IMG/VR virus record: IMGVR_UViG_3300042402_004449
Span: 1-51,237 of that record
Reading direction: 5' to 3' (one strand)
DNA length: 51,237 nucleotides
Source: a virus
Shown: in pieces, positions 6,395 through 11,656 of the stretch
Numbering within the stretch: the first letter of the stretch is position 1
How the letters are laid out: the number at the start of each line of letters is the position of its first letter
The notes under the pieces: model-generated
Databases searched by the model: none
Seen by the model: the letters and a program-made list of their open reading frames with translations, nothing else
Told to the model about the DNA's origin: nothing
Translations under genes and position numbers: made by a program

Positions 6395-6563
6395 ATTTAG
6401 AGGTCTTGACCATAGCCAAGCGACGAGAGCCGTTTGACAAAACAAGGCTAACTCTGGTAACCTTATTAGACATTGGCTCGAAACCTGCGATACGACCTGT
6501 AACGCCTGTTTTGCTTGTTGTGAATAAATCACCAATTTGGTAAGTGTATCCGTGGAGCGTCAT
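6393..6563 (-). CDS. small KOW/SH3-like protein, 56 aa (paralogue of 6130-6294)
   Basis: Begins MTLHGYTYQIGDLFTTSK. Shares Y-x2-GDL-x-TT-x-K-x2-VTG-x-I and EP...RV-x-L...NGS-x-R with the downstream gene. A Shine-Dalgarno AAAGGAAG is eight bases before the ATG. Its upstream gap has a TATACT -10, a perfect CRP-type site at 6647-6662 and CCTAGG. Confidence 0.65.
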   Translation of the reverse strand: MTLHGYTYQIGDLFTTSKTGVTGRIAGFEPMSNKVTRVSLVLSNGSRRLAMVKTSK

Positions 6564-6597
6564 GTGGGGACTTCCTTTCGTTTTTGGGTATGTATTA

Positions 6598-6603
6598 AGT
6601 ATA
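6598..6603 (-). promoter_or_regulatory. -10 box TATACT without a -35
   Basis: TATACT for the gene at 6393-6563. There is no good hexamer at 17 bp. The CRP-type site centred at about -63.5 could supply activation. Confidence 0.45.
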
Positions 6604-6646
6604 GCAAAAAAATGTCAAAAATACCAATTCAGCGAGGTTTTTTGTG

Positions 6647-6662
6647 TGTGACCTTAATCACA
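6647..6662. promoter_or_regulatory. CRP/GlxR-type site TGTGA-N6-TCACA
   Basis: Perfect match, TGTGA-CCTTAA-TCACA. Confidence 0.55.
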
Positions 6663-6704
6663 TAGTTTGTGTGTGTCTAAACTTGACAATCAAAAAGTTT
6701 TGCG

Positions 6705-6710
6705 CCTAGG
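6705..6710. promoter_or_regulatory. CCTAGG element
   Basis: Perfect CCTAGG just past the stop of the 22-residue peptide gene. Confidence 0.4.
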
Positions 6711-6718
6711 GGCCCATT

Positions 6719-6787
6719 TCACAACGGGCTTGTAAACATTAAATAAATAAATATTCCAATTAAAAATAAAATAATTATTTCACTCAT
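6719..6787 (-). CDS. 22-residue hydrophobic peptide
   Basis: MSEIIIL onward to FTSPL, nearly all hydrophobic and long enough for one membrane span. It starts seven bases after the GP88 stop. A second membrane mini-peptide ends another operon (10335-10394). Expression is not proven. Confidence 0.35.
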   Translation of the reverse strand: MSEIIILFLIGIFIYLMFTSPL

Positions 6788-6793
6788 CTTATC

Positions 6794-7516
6794 TCATTTC
6801 TTAGTTGCAGAAAAAATTATGTCACTCTTAGAGTATACACAAAGTGAGCAAGAAACGCAAGCGCTTCCATTTGTTGAGATAAGTGGAATTTGTTTATTAT
6901 TTTCAGGACACTTAGCAGCAGGACGGCCAATCATTTCTTTTACATCTGCTTGACCTATAGCAAAATTCTTAGCAAGGTATGCCATGCGAACACCGCTATT
7001 AATTTTTAGATCTACCGCAGTTTTAACATTCTCGCTATCTGCAGAAAAGTATAAACTAAGATTAGCAATGTCCTTTAGAATAAGTGCAGCGCTCTTCACA
7101 CGAGTGTATACCCAAAATTGAACATCCTCATGCTTATCAATAACTATCTTCCATGCATATGCATAAGTATCATTAAAGAAATCGCCGTCCCAATGAATAC
7201 GAAATAGCATGGGTGCCTCACGCTTTACACAATCAGCCTTGAATTCTGTGATCATCTCATTAAGTAAGCGCACCATGGTTTCACCGTCTGCGTCTTTAAG
7301 CAATGACCAATTGTGCAATAGGTTTTTCTTTACTGTTGGAAAGACCTTTTCCAATTTGCCTGCGTAGCAAACACTCTCGCAGACAGTCGTTGCGCCAGGA
7401 CATGAATAAGCCTTTCCTGCGGGTAATCCGAATGTATTGGCAATGCTTGCTTGCTTTCCGTTGGGTGTGACAAGGTTAGCCACCTTTCTATCTTTAGATC
7501 TTAGTAGTTTACTCAT
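6794..7516 (-). CDS. GP88-family protein, 240 aa
   Basis: The N-terminus (TPNGKQ...NTFGLPAGKAYSCPGA...C-x3-CYAGK) matches what I know of phage 'gene product 88' proteins (GP88, PF17338), widespread in actinophages. Seven cysteines fall in two clusters: C39, C46, C50 and C203, C220, C223, C226. They suggest a metal or iron-sulfur site. Function is not established. Shine-Dalgarno AGAGG, with a TTGTCAG-type promoter 22 bases upstream, inside a small overlapping reading frame. Confidence 0.8.
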   Translation of the reverse strand: MSKLLRSKDRKVANLVTPNGKQASIANTFGLPAGKAYSCPGATTVCESVCYAGKLEKVFPTVKKNLLHNWSLLKDADGETMVRLLNEMITEFKADCVKREAPMLFRIHWDGDFFNDTYAYAWKIVIDKHEDVQFWVYTRVKSAALILKDIANLSLYFSADSENVKTAVDLKINSGVRMAYLAKNFAIGQADVKEMIGRPAAKCPENNKQIPLISTNGSACVSCSLCVYSKSDIIFSATKK

Positions 7517-7658
7517 GAGGGCCTCTTTCTTTCTTTAATTCTAACATAAGGGACTGACATTTTTTTCTATTGTACTTTTTCTTATTGGGTACGGCAGAGG
7601 CGGCATTGCTACGACGTAGTTCCATAAGTCTACGTAATTCCTCTTTATTCTTTTTCAT
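7509..7658 (-). CDS. basic hypothetical protein, 49 aa, leaderless
   Basis: MKKNKEELRRLMELRR onward, very Lys/Arg rich. The start lies six bases after TAAGAT of a TTGACA-17-TAAGAT promoter and has no Shine-Dalgarno. The end overlaps the GP88 start by eight bases. The GP88 promoter runs through its 3' half, so it could also be a chance reading frame. Confidence 0.4.
   Translation of the reverse strand: MKKNKEELRRLMELRRSNAASAVPNKKKYNRKKCQSLMLELKKERGPHE
7538..7560 (-). promoter_or_regulatory. early promoter ATGTCAG-N10-TAGAAT
   Basis: ATGTCAG at 7554-7560, TAGAAT at 7538-7543, TG extended -10. Drives GP88. Confidence 0.55.
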
Positions 7659-7664
7659 AAATTA

Positions 7665-7693
7665 ATCTTAGCAGACTTGGGGAAAAATGTCAA
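7665..7693 (-). promoter_or_regulatory. sigma70 promoter, leaderless
   Basis: TTGACA (7688-7693), 17-bp spacer, TAAGAT (7665-7670), six bases to the ATG at 7658. Confidence 0.55.
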
Positions 7694-7704
7694 ATGCTAC
7701 GTAA

Positions 7705-7720
7705 AGTGATCAATCTCACA
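7705..7720. promoter_or_regulatory. CRP/GlxR-type site, one mismatch
   Basis: AGTGA-TCAATC-TCACA, centred near -54.5 relative to the promoter at 7665. Confidence 0.45.
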
Positions 7721-7751
7721 TCAAAAACAAAACGACACGCTAGGTAAATTG

Positions 7752-7788
7752 CCTAGGCATTTTTATGCGGGAAAGTGCATAAAAATAC
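7752..7788 (-). terminator. 12-bp hairpin and CCTAGG after operon 8958-7794
   Basis: GTATTTTTATGC and GCATAAAAATGC pair over 12 bp with an 8-base loop (7757-7788), six bases past the stop at 7794. CCTAGG at 7752-7757 touches its base. No U-run follows in the minus sense. Confidence 0.5.
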
Positions 7789-7793
7789 TTTTA

Positions 7794-8033
7794 CTATTCT
7801 TCTTCAGTAAAAACATACAACGCAATTACATCATTGTATGCATACTGTGTAACTTCTTTTTCACCAAACTCATTTTGCGTTTGTATGTCATAGTTATCAC
7901 CTGTTGAATCGCTCTCAATAAAAATAACTTCAACAATGTCATTATCAATCTTGATTAAATCACCAATCATGATTTGATCTGCCATTAAATTATCAGCGTG
8001 TATCAATTCCATGCTTACCATTGTATCAGACAT
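7794..8033 (-). CDS. small beta-rich hypothetical protein, 79 aa
   Basis: MIGDLIKIDNDIVEVIFIES and a tail ending in acidic residues resemble a widespread kind of small actinobacterial/actinophage protein with an SH3-like fold. No function known. The start overlaps the previous stop (TAATG). Last gene of its operon. Confidence 0.6.
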   Translation of the reverse strand: MSDTMVSMELIHADNLMADQIMIGDLIKIDNDIVEVIFIESDSTGDNYDIQTQNEFGEKEVTQYAYNDVIALYVFTEEE

Positions 8034-8353
8034 TATTCTAGCCCCAATCCTAATTCGTATCCTGCATCTTCTTCACCATAGTATTCATCATCTTGTGGCA
8101 ACCAAAAATCTAAATGGTGTTGCTCAATTACTGCCCATGCTGGTGCATGACTCATGCCCTTATAGAATACTCCTTCTGGCATAGCAATAAATCGCATAGC
8201 ATCATTATCGTAGTATGCATCAATAGCATCAATGCAAGGTTGCACCATGCTTAGCGGTACGGGTGGATAGTGATTACCCTGTAAGTGATAAGCAATCTGA
8301 GTTTCTAAATCAAGCACTGAGTCTTGTATTCCTAACGCTGTTACGCTTCCCAT
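8033..8353 (-). CDS. conserved hypothetical protein, 106 aa
   Basis: Contains GNHYPPVPLSMV at about residues 26-37, and HAPAW...EQHHLDFWLP further on. I recall this arrangement from uncharacterised actinophage proteins. Very acidic C-terminus. The start overlaps the previous stop. Confidence 0.65.
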   Translation of the reverse strand: MGSVTALGIQDSVLDLETQIAYHLQGNHYPPVPLSMVQPCIDAIDAYYDNDAMRFIAMPEGVFYKGMSHAPAWAVIEQHHLDFWLPQDDEYYGEEDAGYELGLGLE

Positions 8354-8574
8354 TATCGTGTTGTTACCTTTCCCATGCGGTCAATTATTTTTGTGTGCAT
8401 TTTGCCTGACGGCTCTGATAAATTAACTGTTACATACTCATTAGCAAAGCCTACATCTACAAAGCGTTGATAAACTTCAACGGCAGATAAAGCGTCTGAG
8501 TAACGACCAACCCAATTAGGCTTAGCCCCTGAGTCATAAGTAATTGTAACTGAGTATAAGTATTCTTTTTCCAT
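8353..8574 (-). CDS. single-domain protein, 73 aa, also found fused at 39277-39732
   Basis: YSVTITYDSG...VYQ-x2-VDVGFANEYVTVNLSEPSGK...TK aligns with the N-terminal half of the product of 39277-39732 (GFAKEYLTVSLYEPSGK). The domain is small, alpha/beta and unnamed to me. Stop and start overlap its neighbours. Confidence 0.65.
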   Translation of the reverse strand: MEKEYLYSVTITYDSGAKPNWVGRYSDALSAVEVYQRFVDVGFANEYVTVNLSEPSGKMHTKIIDRMGKVTTR

Positions 8575-8744
8575 TATGCGTTCTCCAATGTGTATTCGTT
8601 AAGTTCATTACAAGCGTACCACTCTACATAGTAATTTTCAAGTTCATTACCTTTTGAGCATGAGCAAAACTCTGAGTCATACTCACCTGCTGAGTTACCC
8701 CAAAAGATAACCCCTTCATCATTACAATCAATACAAGTATTCAT
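8574..8744 (-). CDS. zinc-ribbon protein, 56 aa
   Basis: CIDC at residues 4-7 and CSC at about 28-30 make a four-Cys knuckle. Start at 8744 chosen because GGAG lies eight bases upstream; the in-frame TTG at 8759 would sit on the ribosome-binding site. Acidic C-terminus. Confidence 0.6.
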   Translation of the reverse strand: MNTCIDCNDEGVIFWGNSAGEYDSEFCSCSKGNELENYYVEWYACNELNEYTLENA

Positions 8745-8748
8745 TTTA

Positions 8749-8958
8749 TTAGTCTCCAATCTTTACTGCAAGTATGCGGTATGTATCTTTTAAGTTAAGT
8801 GGGGCTGAGTAGTGGGGGCGTACCTGAACACGATAACTTTCGCAATCGGCATACCATACATCAGATTTTTCTGCTGAGATAATTTCTCCCGTAAGTGTGC
8901 GGGACTTATAAGTTTTTCCTACAAGTAGGTTTTCTATTGTATAGACATTTGCTGACAT
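8749..8958 (-). CDS. small beta-rich protein, 69 aa
   Basis: VGKTYKSRTLTGEIISAEK...Y-RVQVRP is an SH3/KOW-like pattern, distantly like the duplicated pair at 6130-6563. AGAGG lies six bases before the ATG at 8958. First gene of the five-gene operon ending at 7794. Confidence 0.6.
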   Translation of the reverse strand: MSANVYTIENLLVGKTYKSRTLTGEIISAEKSDVWYADCESYRVQVRPHYSAPLNLKDTYRILAVKIGD

Positions 8959-9000
8959 GAGCAACCTCTTTCGTTTGTTTATTTACTTTATTACTCTGTA

Positions 9001-9023
9001 ATCCTATCATGGGGGTCTGACAT
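9001..9023 (-). promoter_or_regulatory. early promoter ATGTCAG-N10-TAGGAT
   Basis: ATGTCAG at 9017-9023, TAGGAT at 9001-9006. Drives the operon 8958-7794. Confidence 0.55.
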
Positions 9024-9070
9024 TTATCAAATTAAAATCTTAAAATCTCAAAATGTGGACAGGTTTTGGG

Positions 9071-9086
9071 TGTGATTAATCTCACA
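9071..9086. promoter_or_regulatory. CRP/GlxR-type site TGTGA-N6-TCACA
   Basis: Perfect match TGTGA-TTAATC-TCACA, centred near -84.5 of the promoter at 9001. Confidence 0.6.
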
Positions 9087-9098
9087 TCTTAAATGACC

Positions 9099-9128
9099 TG
9101 TGGATAAAGTGGTCTGACCTGTGGATAA
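9099..9128. promoter_or_regulatory. pair of DnaA boxes
   Basis: TGTGGATAA at 9099-9107 and 9120-9128, 21 bp apart (two helical turns), each preceded by TGACC. Confidence 0.65.
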
Positions 9129-9131
9129 CGG

Positions 9132-9145
9132 CCTAGGAGCCTAGG
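9132..9145. promoter_or_regulatory. double CCTAGG element
   Basis: CCTAGG-AG-CCTAGG, between the DnaA boxes and hairpin copy E. Confidence 0.45.
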
Positions 9146-9152
9146 AAAAACT

Positions 9153-9178
9153 TGAGCAGTTTTAGATCTTGCTCAGGA
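9153..9178 (-). repeat. conserved hairpin, copy E
   Basis: TGAGCA/TGCTCA with an 11-base loop, seven bases past the stop of 9186-9368. Confidence 0.65.
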
Positions 9179-9185
9179 TTTTATT

Positions 9186-9368
9186 TTATGCGTTTGCTAA
9201 TTCTTTAACGCAAGCATCCCAAAATTTATTTTCGTCAAATCTTGGATTATCTGAAGCGAACCATTCGCTAAATTCAAAAACTAAATCTTGAAATTGTTTT
9301 GAATCAATTTCATTTGCGAATTGATTTAGAATTTTTGCAGTTTCAATGTAGTCCTTGCGTGTCATCAT
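9186..9368 (-). CDS. single-domain protein, 60 aa, also found fused at 39277-39732
   Basis: RKDYIETAKIL...FASDNPRFDENKFW matches the C-terminal half of the product of 39277-39732 and a common phage mini-domain in which DNPRFD is the hallmark. All-helical. AAAGGTGG precedes the start, which overlaps the previous stop (TAATG). Confidence 0.65.
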   Translation of the reverse strand: MMTRKDYIETAKILNQFANEIDSKQFQDLVFEFSEWFASDNPRFDENKFWDACVKELANA

Positions 9369-9574
9369 TATTCGGCCACCTTTAAAATTGCAAAAGTTCC
9401 GTTTTCGTTGATGTGTTCCAAGGCCTCTTTTAGTGCAGGAGCAAGCAGGTCCTTTAGCATTCCTTCAAGCATAGCGATTTGCATTTCATGAGAAAGTGCA
9501 AGCAGTTGCATTCCTGTTGGATGAGTTTCGTCTACTTCTGTTACAAAGTGCAAAGCGTGTGGGATTTTTACCAT
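9368..9574 (-). CDS. hypothetical helical protein, 68 aa
   Basis: Helical middle with several Met and Leu residues and a beta strand at the end (GTFAILKV). AGGAAAA lies upstream. Promoter at 9628-9650. Function unknown. Confidence 0.6.
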   Translation of the reverse strand: MVKIPHALHFVTEVDETHPTGMQLLALSHEMQIAMLEGMLKDLLAPALKEALEHINENGTFAILKVAE

Positions 9575-9627
9575 AGTTTTAGTTTTCCTATTCTTAGTTT
9601 GTTTGACATGAGCATTTGGTTAATTTA

Positions 9628-9650
9628 ATTGTATCGTTTACCACTGACAA
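9628..9650 (-). promoter_or_regulatory. early promoter TTGTCAG-N10-TACAAT
   Basis: TTGTCAG at 9644-9650, TACAAT at 9628-9633. Drives 9574-9186. Confidence 0.6.
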
Positions 9651-9691
9651 AATTGCAAGGGTATTACATGAGTCGCATAGAAAGATTTGCA

Positions 9692-9877
9692 TTATAGTTT
9701 AGCCGTTCCTCTAAGAGTGCCACGAATACCAAGAGAGTCACAAGCGACCTTAACAGATACGCCAACAGGTAATTGAGTTGGATAAGTTGAGATGAATTGA
9801 GCAACCGCACCACGAGAAGCGAGATTGATTTTTTTGGTAGAACCGCTAAAGGTTTCGAGTGTTATAGTGTAAGTCAT
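9692..9877 (-). CDS. small basic protein, 61 aa
   Basis: MTYTITLETFSGSTKKINL onward, beta-rich, predicted pI high. AAAGG before the ATG. Own promoter with a CRP-type site. Function unknown. Confidence 0.6.
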   Translation of the reverse strand: MTYTITLETFSGSTKKINLASRGAVAQFISTYPTQLPVGVSVKVACDSLGIRGTLRGTAKL

Positions 9878-9907
9878 TTTGACTACCTTTCGTTTGTTGT
9901 TAATTTA

Positions 9908-9930
9908 ATTATACATTAGGGGGCTGACAA
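9908..9930 (-). promoter_or_regulatory. early promoter TTGTCAG-N10-TATAAT
   Basis: TTGTCAG at 9924-9930 and a perfect TATAAT at 9908-9913. Confidence 0.65.
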
Positions 9931-9944
9931 AAGCAAATCCAAAT

Positions 9945-9961
9945 TCGGACATTTAGGACAT
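9945..9961. repeat. tandem TCGGACAT/TAGGACAT, 9-bp spacing
   Basis: Two copies nine bases apart between promoter and CRP-type site, as at 3655-3671. Confidence 0.4.
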
Positions 9962-9967
9962 TGGGTA

Positions 9968-9983
9968 TGTGATACTCATCACA
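9968..9983. promoter_or_regulatory. CRP/GlxR-type site TGTGA-N6-TCACA
   Basis: Perfect match TGTGA-TACTCA-TCACA, centred near -74.5 of the promoter at 9908. It abuts the stop of the upstream gene. Confidence 0.6.
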
Positions 9984-10130
9984 CTACCCCTCATGCTTTT
10001 CCAATAGGTATTGGTTATTTAGGGGGCGAGAATTATTGGAGAACATAGCCTCAATTTTAGCCTTATCTCTTTCACGCTGAGCAATACGGCGTTCCTCTTG
10101 CTCTTTTAGTATTCTGTTATAAGTATCCAT
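9984..10130 (-). CDS. small charged helical protein, 48 aa
   Basis: MDTYNRILKEQEERRIAQRE onward, one long charged helix. ATG at 10130 preceded by AAAGGTT. Own promoter with a full regulatory cassette upstream. Function unknown. Confidence 0.55.
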   Translation of the reverse strand: MDTYNRILKEQEERRIAQRERDKAKIEAMFSNNSRPLNNQYLLEKHEG

Positions 10131-10166
10131 TTTATTATGAACCTTTCGTGTTGTTGTTATGTAGCA

Positions 10167-10189
10167 AGTATAGCAGGGGGGACTGACAA
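10167..10189 (-). promoter_or_regulatory. early promoter TTGTCAG-N10-TATACT
   Basis: TTGTCAG at 10183-10189, TATACT at 10167-10172, TG extended -10. Confidence 0.65.
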
Positions 10190-10226
10190 ATTGGGGACCT
10201 TTTCGGGCGTGTCGGGGAATTATTTT

Positions 10227-10242
10227 TGTGATACGTAACACA
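10227..10242. promoter_or_regulatory. CRP/GlxR-type site, one mismatch
   Basis: TGTGA-TACGTA-ACACA, centred near -74.5 of the promoter at 10167, the same distance as for 9968-9983. Confidence 0.5.
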
Positions 10243-10246
10243 TTAG

Positions 10247-10280
10247 TTATCCACACATGAATGGTCTGACCTGTGGATAA
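10247..10280. promoter_or_regulatory. pair of DnaA boxes, inverted
   Basis: TTATCCACA at 10247-10255 on the plus strand and TGTGGATAA at 10272-10280, an inverted pair 25 bp apart. Confidence 0.65.
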
Positions 10281-10292
10281 CTACCTAGACTG

Positions 10293-10298
10293 CCTAGG
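10293..10298. promoter_or_regulatory. CCTAGG element
   Basis: Perfect CCTAGG, preceded by a near copy CCTAGA at 10284, at the foot of the terminator hairpin. Confidence 0.4.
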
Positions 10299-10299
10299 C

Positions 10300-10333
10300 A
10301 AAAATCGCAGGTATTTAGTCTGCGATCTTTTTT
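10300..10333 (-). terminator. rho-independent terminator of the microgene operon
   Basis: ATCGCAG/CTGCGAT stem, 9-base loop, flanked by A-tract and T-tract. Read on the minus strand it ends in TTTTT just past the last stop at 10335. It could also work on the plus strand. Confidence 0.75.
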
Positions 10334-10334
10334 A

Positions 10335-10394
10335 TTAACTATGAATTGCAATAACAAAAGCAAAACAAGTAATTGCGATTAGAATAACTAACAT
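10335..10394 (-). CDS. 19-residue membrane peptide
   Basis: MLVILIAITCFAFVIAIHS is wholly hydrophobic. Its ATG overlaps the previous stop (TAATG), like every junction in this operon, and a terminator follows at once. Too short for homology. Confidence 0.4.
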   Translation of the reverse strand: MLVILIAITCFAFVIAIHS

Positions 10395-10483
10395 TAGTTT
10401 TCCTCAATTTCATTTAGTAATTCCCAAAGTATTGGCTCTAATTCTTTAGAAACTAAGTCTAATTTTTCTTGAAGTGTTTTCAT
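10394..10483 (-). CDS. 29-residue acidic helical peptide
   Basis: MKTLQEKLDLVSKELEPILW onward; one amphipathic helix. TAATG overlaps on both sides. Confidence 0.4.
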   Translation of the reverse strand: MKTLQEKLDLVSKELEPILWELLNEIEEN

Positions 10484-10644
10484 TATGCAACCTCTTTTTC
10501 TTTTAGTATTCCAAGAATTAAATCTAATTGTTGTGTTGTGAGCAGTGCTGTTGCACAACCCCATGACCACGCAAGTGCCATGTCATCATAGTGTGTTTTA
10601 GCAAGAGCATTTATCTCTGCAATTATTTCGTTATTGCTTTTCAT
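10483..10644 (-). CDS. small hypothetical protein, 53 aa
   Basis: MKSNNEIIAEINALAKTHYD onward, helical, with a Trp/Cys-bearing middle (WSWGC). Starts on the base after the previous stop. Unknown function. Confidence 0.5.
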   Translation of the reverse strand: MKSNNEIIAEINALAKTHYDDMALAWSWGCATALLTTQQLDLILGILKEKEVA

Positions 10645-10782
10645 TTATGCAATCTCCAATTCGTTATAGTCAATGACCTCAAAGTCATGTCGTTCCAATG
10701 GCATAGCCTTTAACCATGATAGGGCAGACTCAAAGTCCTCAGCCTCAATAGTGACCATTAGGTCAAAGTTAAATAGTGTCAT
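10645..10782 (-). CDS. small hypothetical protein, 45 aa
   Basis: MTLFNFDLMVTIEAEDFESA onward, ferredoxin-like beta-alpha-beta pattern with acidic residues. Overlaps the previous stop (TAATG). Unknown function. Confidence 0.5.
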   Translation of the reverse strand: MTLFNFDLMVTIEAEDFESALSWLKAMPLERHDFEVIDYNELEIA

Positions 10783-10946
10783 TACTTTACCTCCTTGTAT
10801 AAAAAGTCCCAAGCCTTACGGCATAACACGATAGACTTGCAGTTATCGCAACAGATAACCCCATGAGGGTTAAGGTCTACATCATAGACATCAACGCTTG
10901 CTGATGTTGCCCCACATACTGAGGGGAGATTTACAAAGGTACTCAT
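10782..10946 (-). CDS. Cys-rich hypothetical protein, 54 aa
   Basis: CCDNC at residues 32-36, another Cys at 42 and one at 11 suggest a zinc knuckle. ATGA overlap with the upstream gene. AAGGAGG for the next gene lies in its end. Confidence 0.55.
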   Translation of the reverse strand: MSTFVNLPSVCGATSASVDVYDVDLNPHGVICCDNCKSIVLCRKAWDFLYKEVK

Positions 10947-11143
10947 TTTCTAAGTCCTTCCTTTCCATAGGTATTGATAAAATCGGTAAGAGGCATAACG
11001 CCCTTATAGTCTTTGCAAGCGGGGCAAAATCTATTCCACCCGTCAAATAGTGTTATGCAAAATGCACAAATGTTATCCATAGCGCATAAGCCTTGCTCAT
11101 CTATAAATTGCATGGTATCTAAGAATTGATTAGTTTTATTCAT
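10943..11143 (-). CDS. zinc-ribbon protein, 66 aa
   Basis: C-x2-C...C-x2-C (CAFC at about 26-29 and CPAC at about 40-43) is a clear four-Cys zinc ribbon. ATGA overlap with neighbours. Probably nucleic-acid or protein binding; no specific role. Confidence 0.6.
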   Translation of the reverse strand: MNKTNQFLDTMQFIDEQGLCAMDNICAFCITLFDGWNRFCPACKDYKGVMPLTDFINTYGKEGLRK

Positions 11144-11316
11144 TTAGTCACATACCAATCTGTCCATGCAGGGAATTGCTCAGGGTCACTATCATAGTAG
11201 TAACGCTCAATGTTTTGTTCACAATCCATGCAGAAAGTAAATTGATTATCACCGATTTCGGAGATAGCGGAAACCATAGGGTTATGGTCTTTACATAGTG
11301 TGTTTAGTGTAGTCAT
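11140..11316 (-). CDS. zinc-finger-like protein, 58 aa, first of seven microgenes
   Basis: C8, H11 and C29-x2-C32 form a C-x2-H...C-x2-C site. AAAGGTAGG precedes the ATG at 11316. The ATGA overlap with the next gene implies coupled translation. Promoter at 11370-11392. Confidence 0.6.
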   Translation of the reverse strand: MTTLNTLCKDHNPMVSAISEIGDNQFTFCMDCEQNIERYYYDSDPEQFPAWTDWYVTK

Positions 11317-11369
11317 TTTGACCTACCTTTCATAGTGGATTTCTTTACCACATTTTTTCTTATACTGTA

Positions 11370-11392
11370 AGTGTAGCATAGGGGTCTGACAA
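11370..11392 (-). promoter_or_regulatory. early promoter TTGTCAG-N10-TACACT
   Basis: TTGTCAG at 11386-11392, TACACT at 11370-11375, TG extended -10. Drives the seven-gene microgene operon. Confidence 0.65.
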
Positions 11393-11441
11393 ATCGCAAG
11401 TCCAAAATGGTATTAAAACGGACATTGTGGTACGGGTCACA

Positions 11442-11457
11442 TGTGTTTCATGTCACA
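11442..11457. promoter_or_regulatory. CRP/GlxR-type site, one mismatch
   Basis: TGTGT-TTCATG-TCACA, centred near -86.5 of the promoter at 11370. Confidence 0.45.
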
Positions 11458-11527
11458 ATTTGGTGGCACCAGTATAACAGTTTGATAACGGTATAGTGGT
11501 ATACGGCGTGTCGACTTGACAAAAAAG

Positions 11528-11533
11528 CCTAGG
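11528..11533. promoter_or_regulatory. CCTAGG element
   Basis: Perfect CCTAGG, last copy of the early-arm series. Confidence 0.4.
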
Positions 11534-11650
11534 CATTATGGGCGCACTATTATTTTTAGTTAATTTTCTGTATAGTATGTATCATACATCTGGACAAAAT
11601 ATTCAGATTTTAGGCTATTTAGGTTTTACAAAATTTTTCAGAATTTCGGG

Positions 11651-11656
11651 TATAAT
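11651..11656 (+). promoter_or_regulatory. -10 box of a leaderless promoter
   Basis: TATAAT with exactly six bases to the ATG at 11663. Confidence 0.6.
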
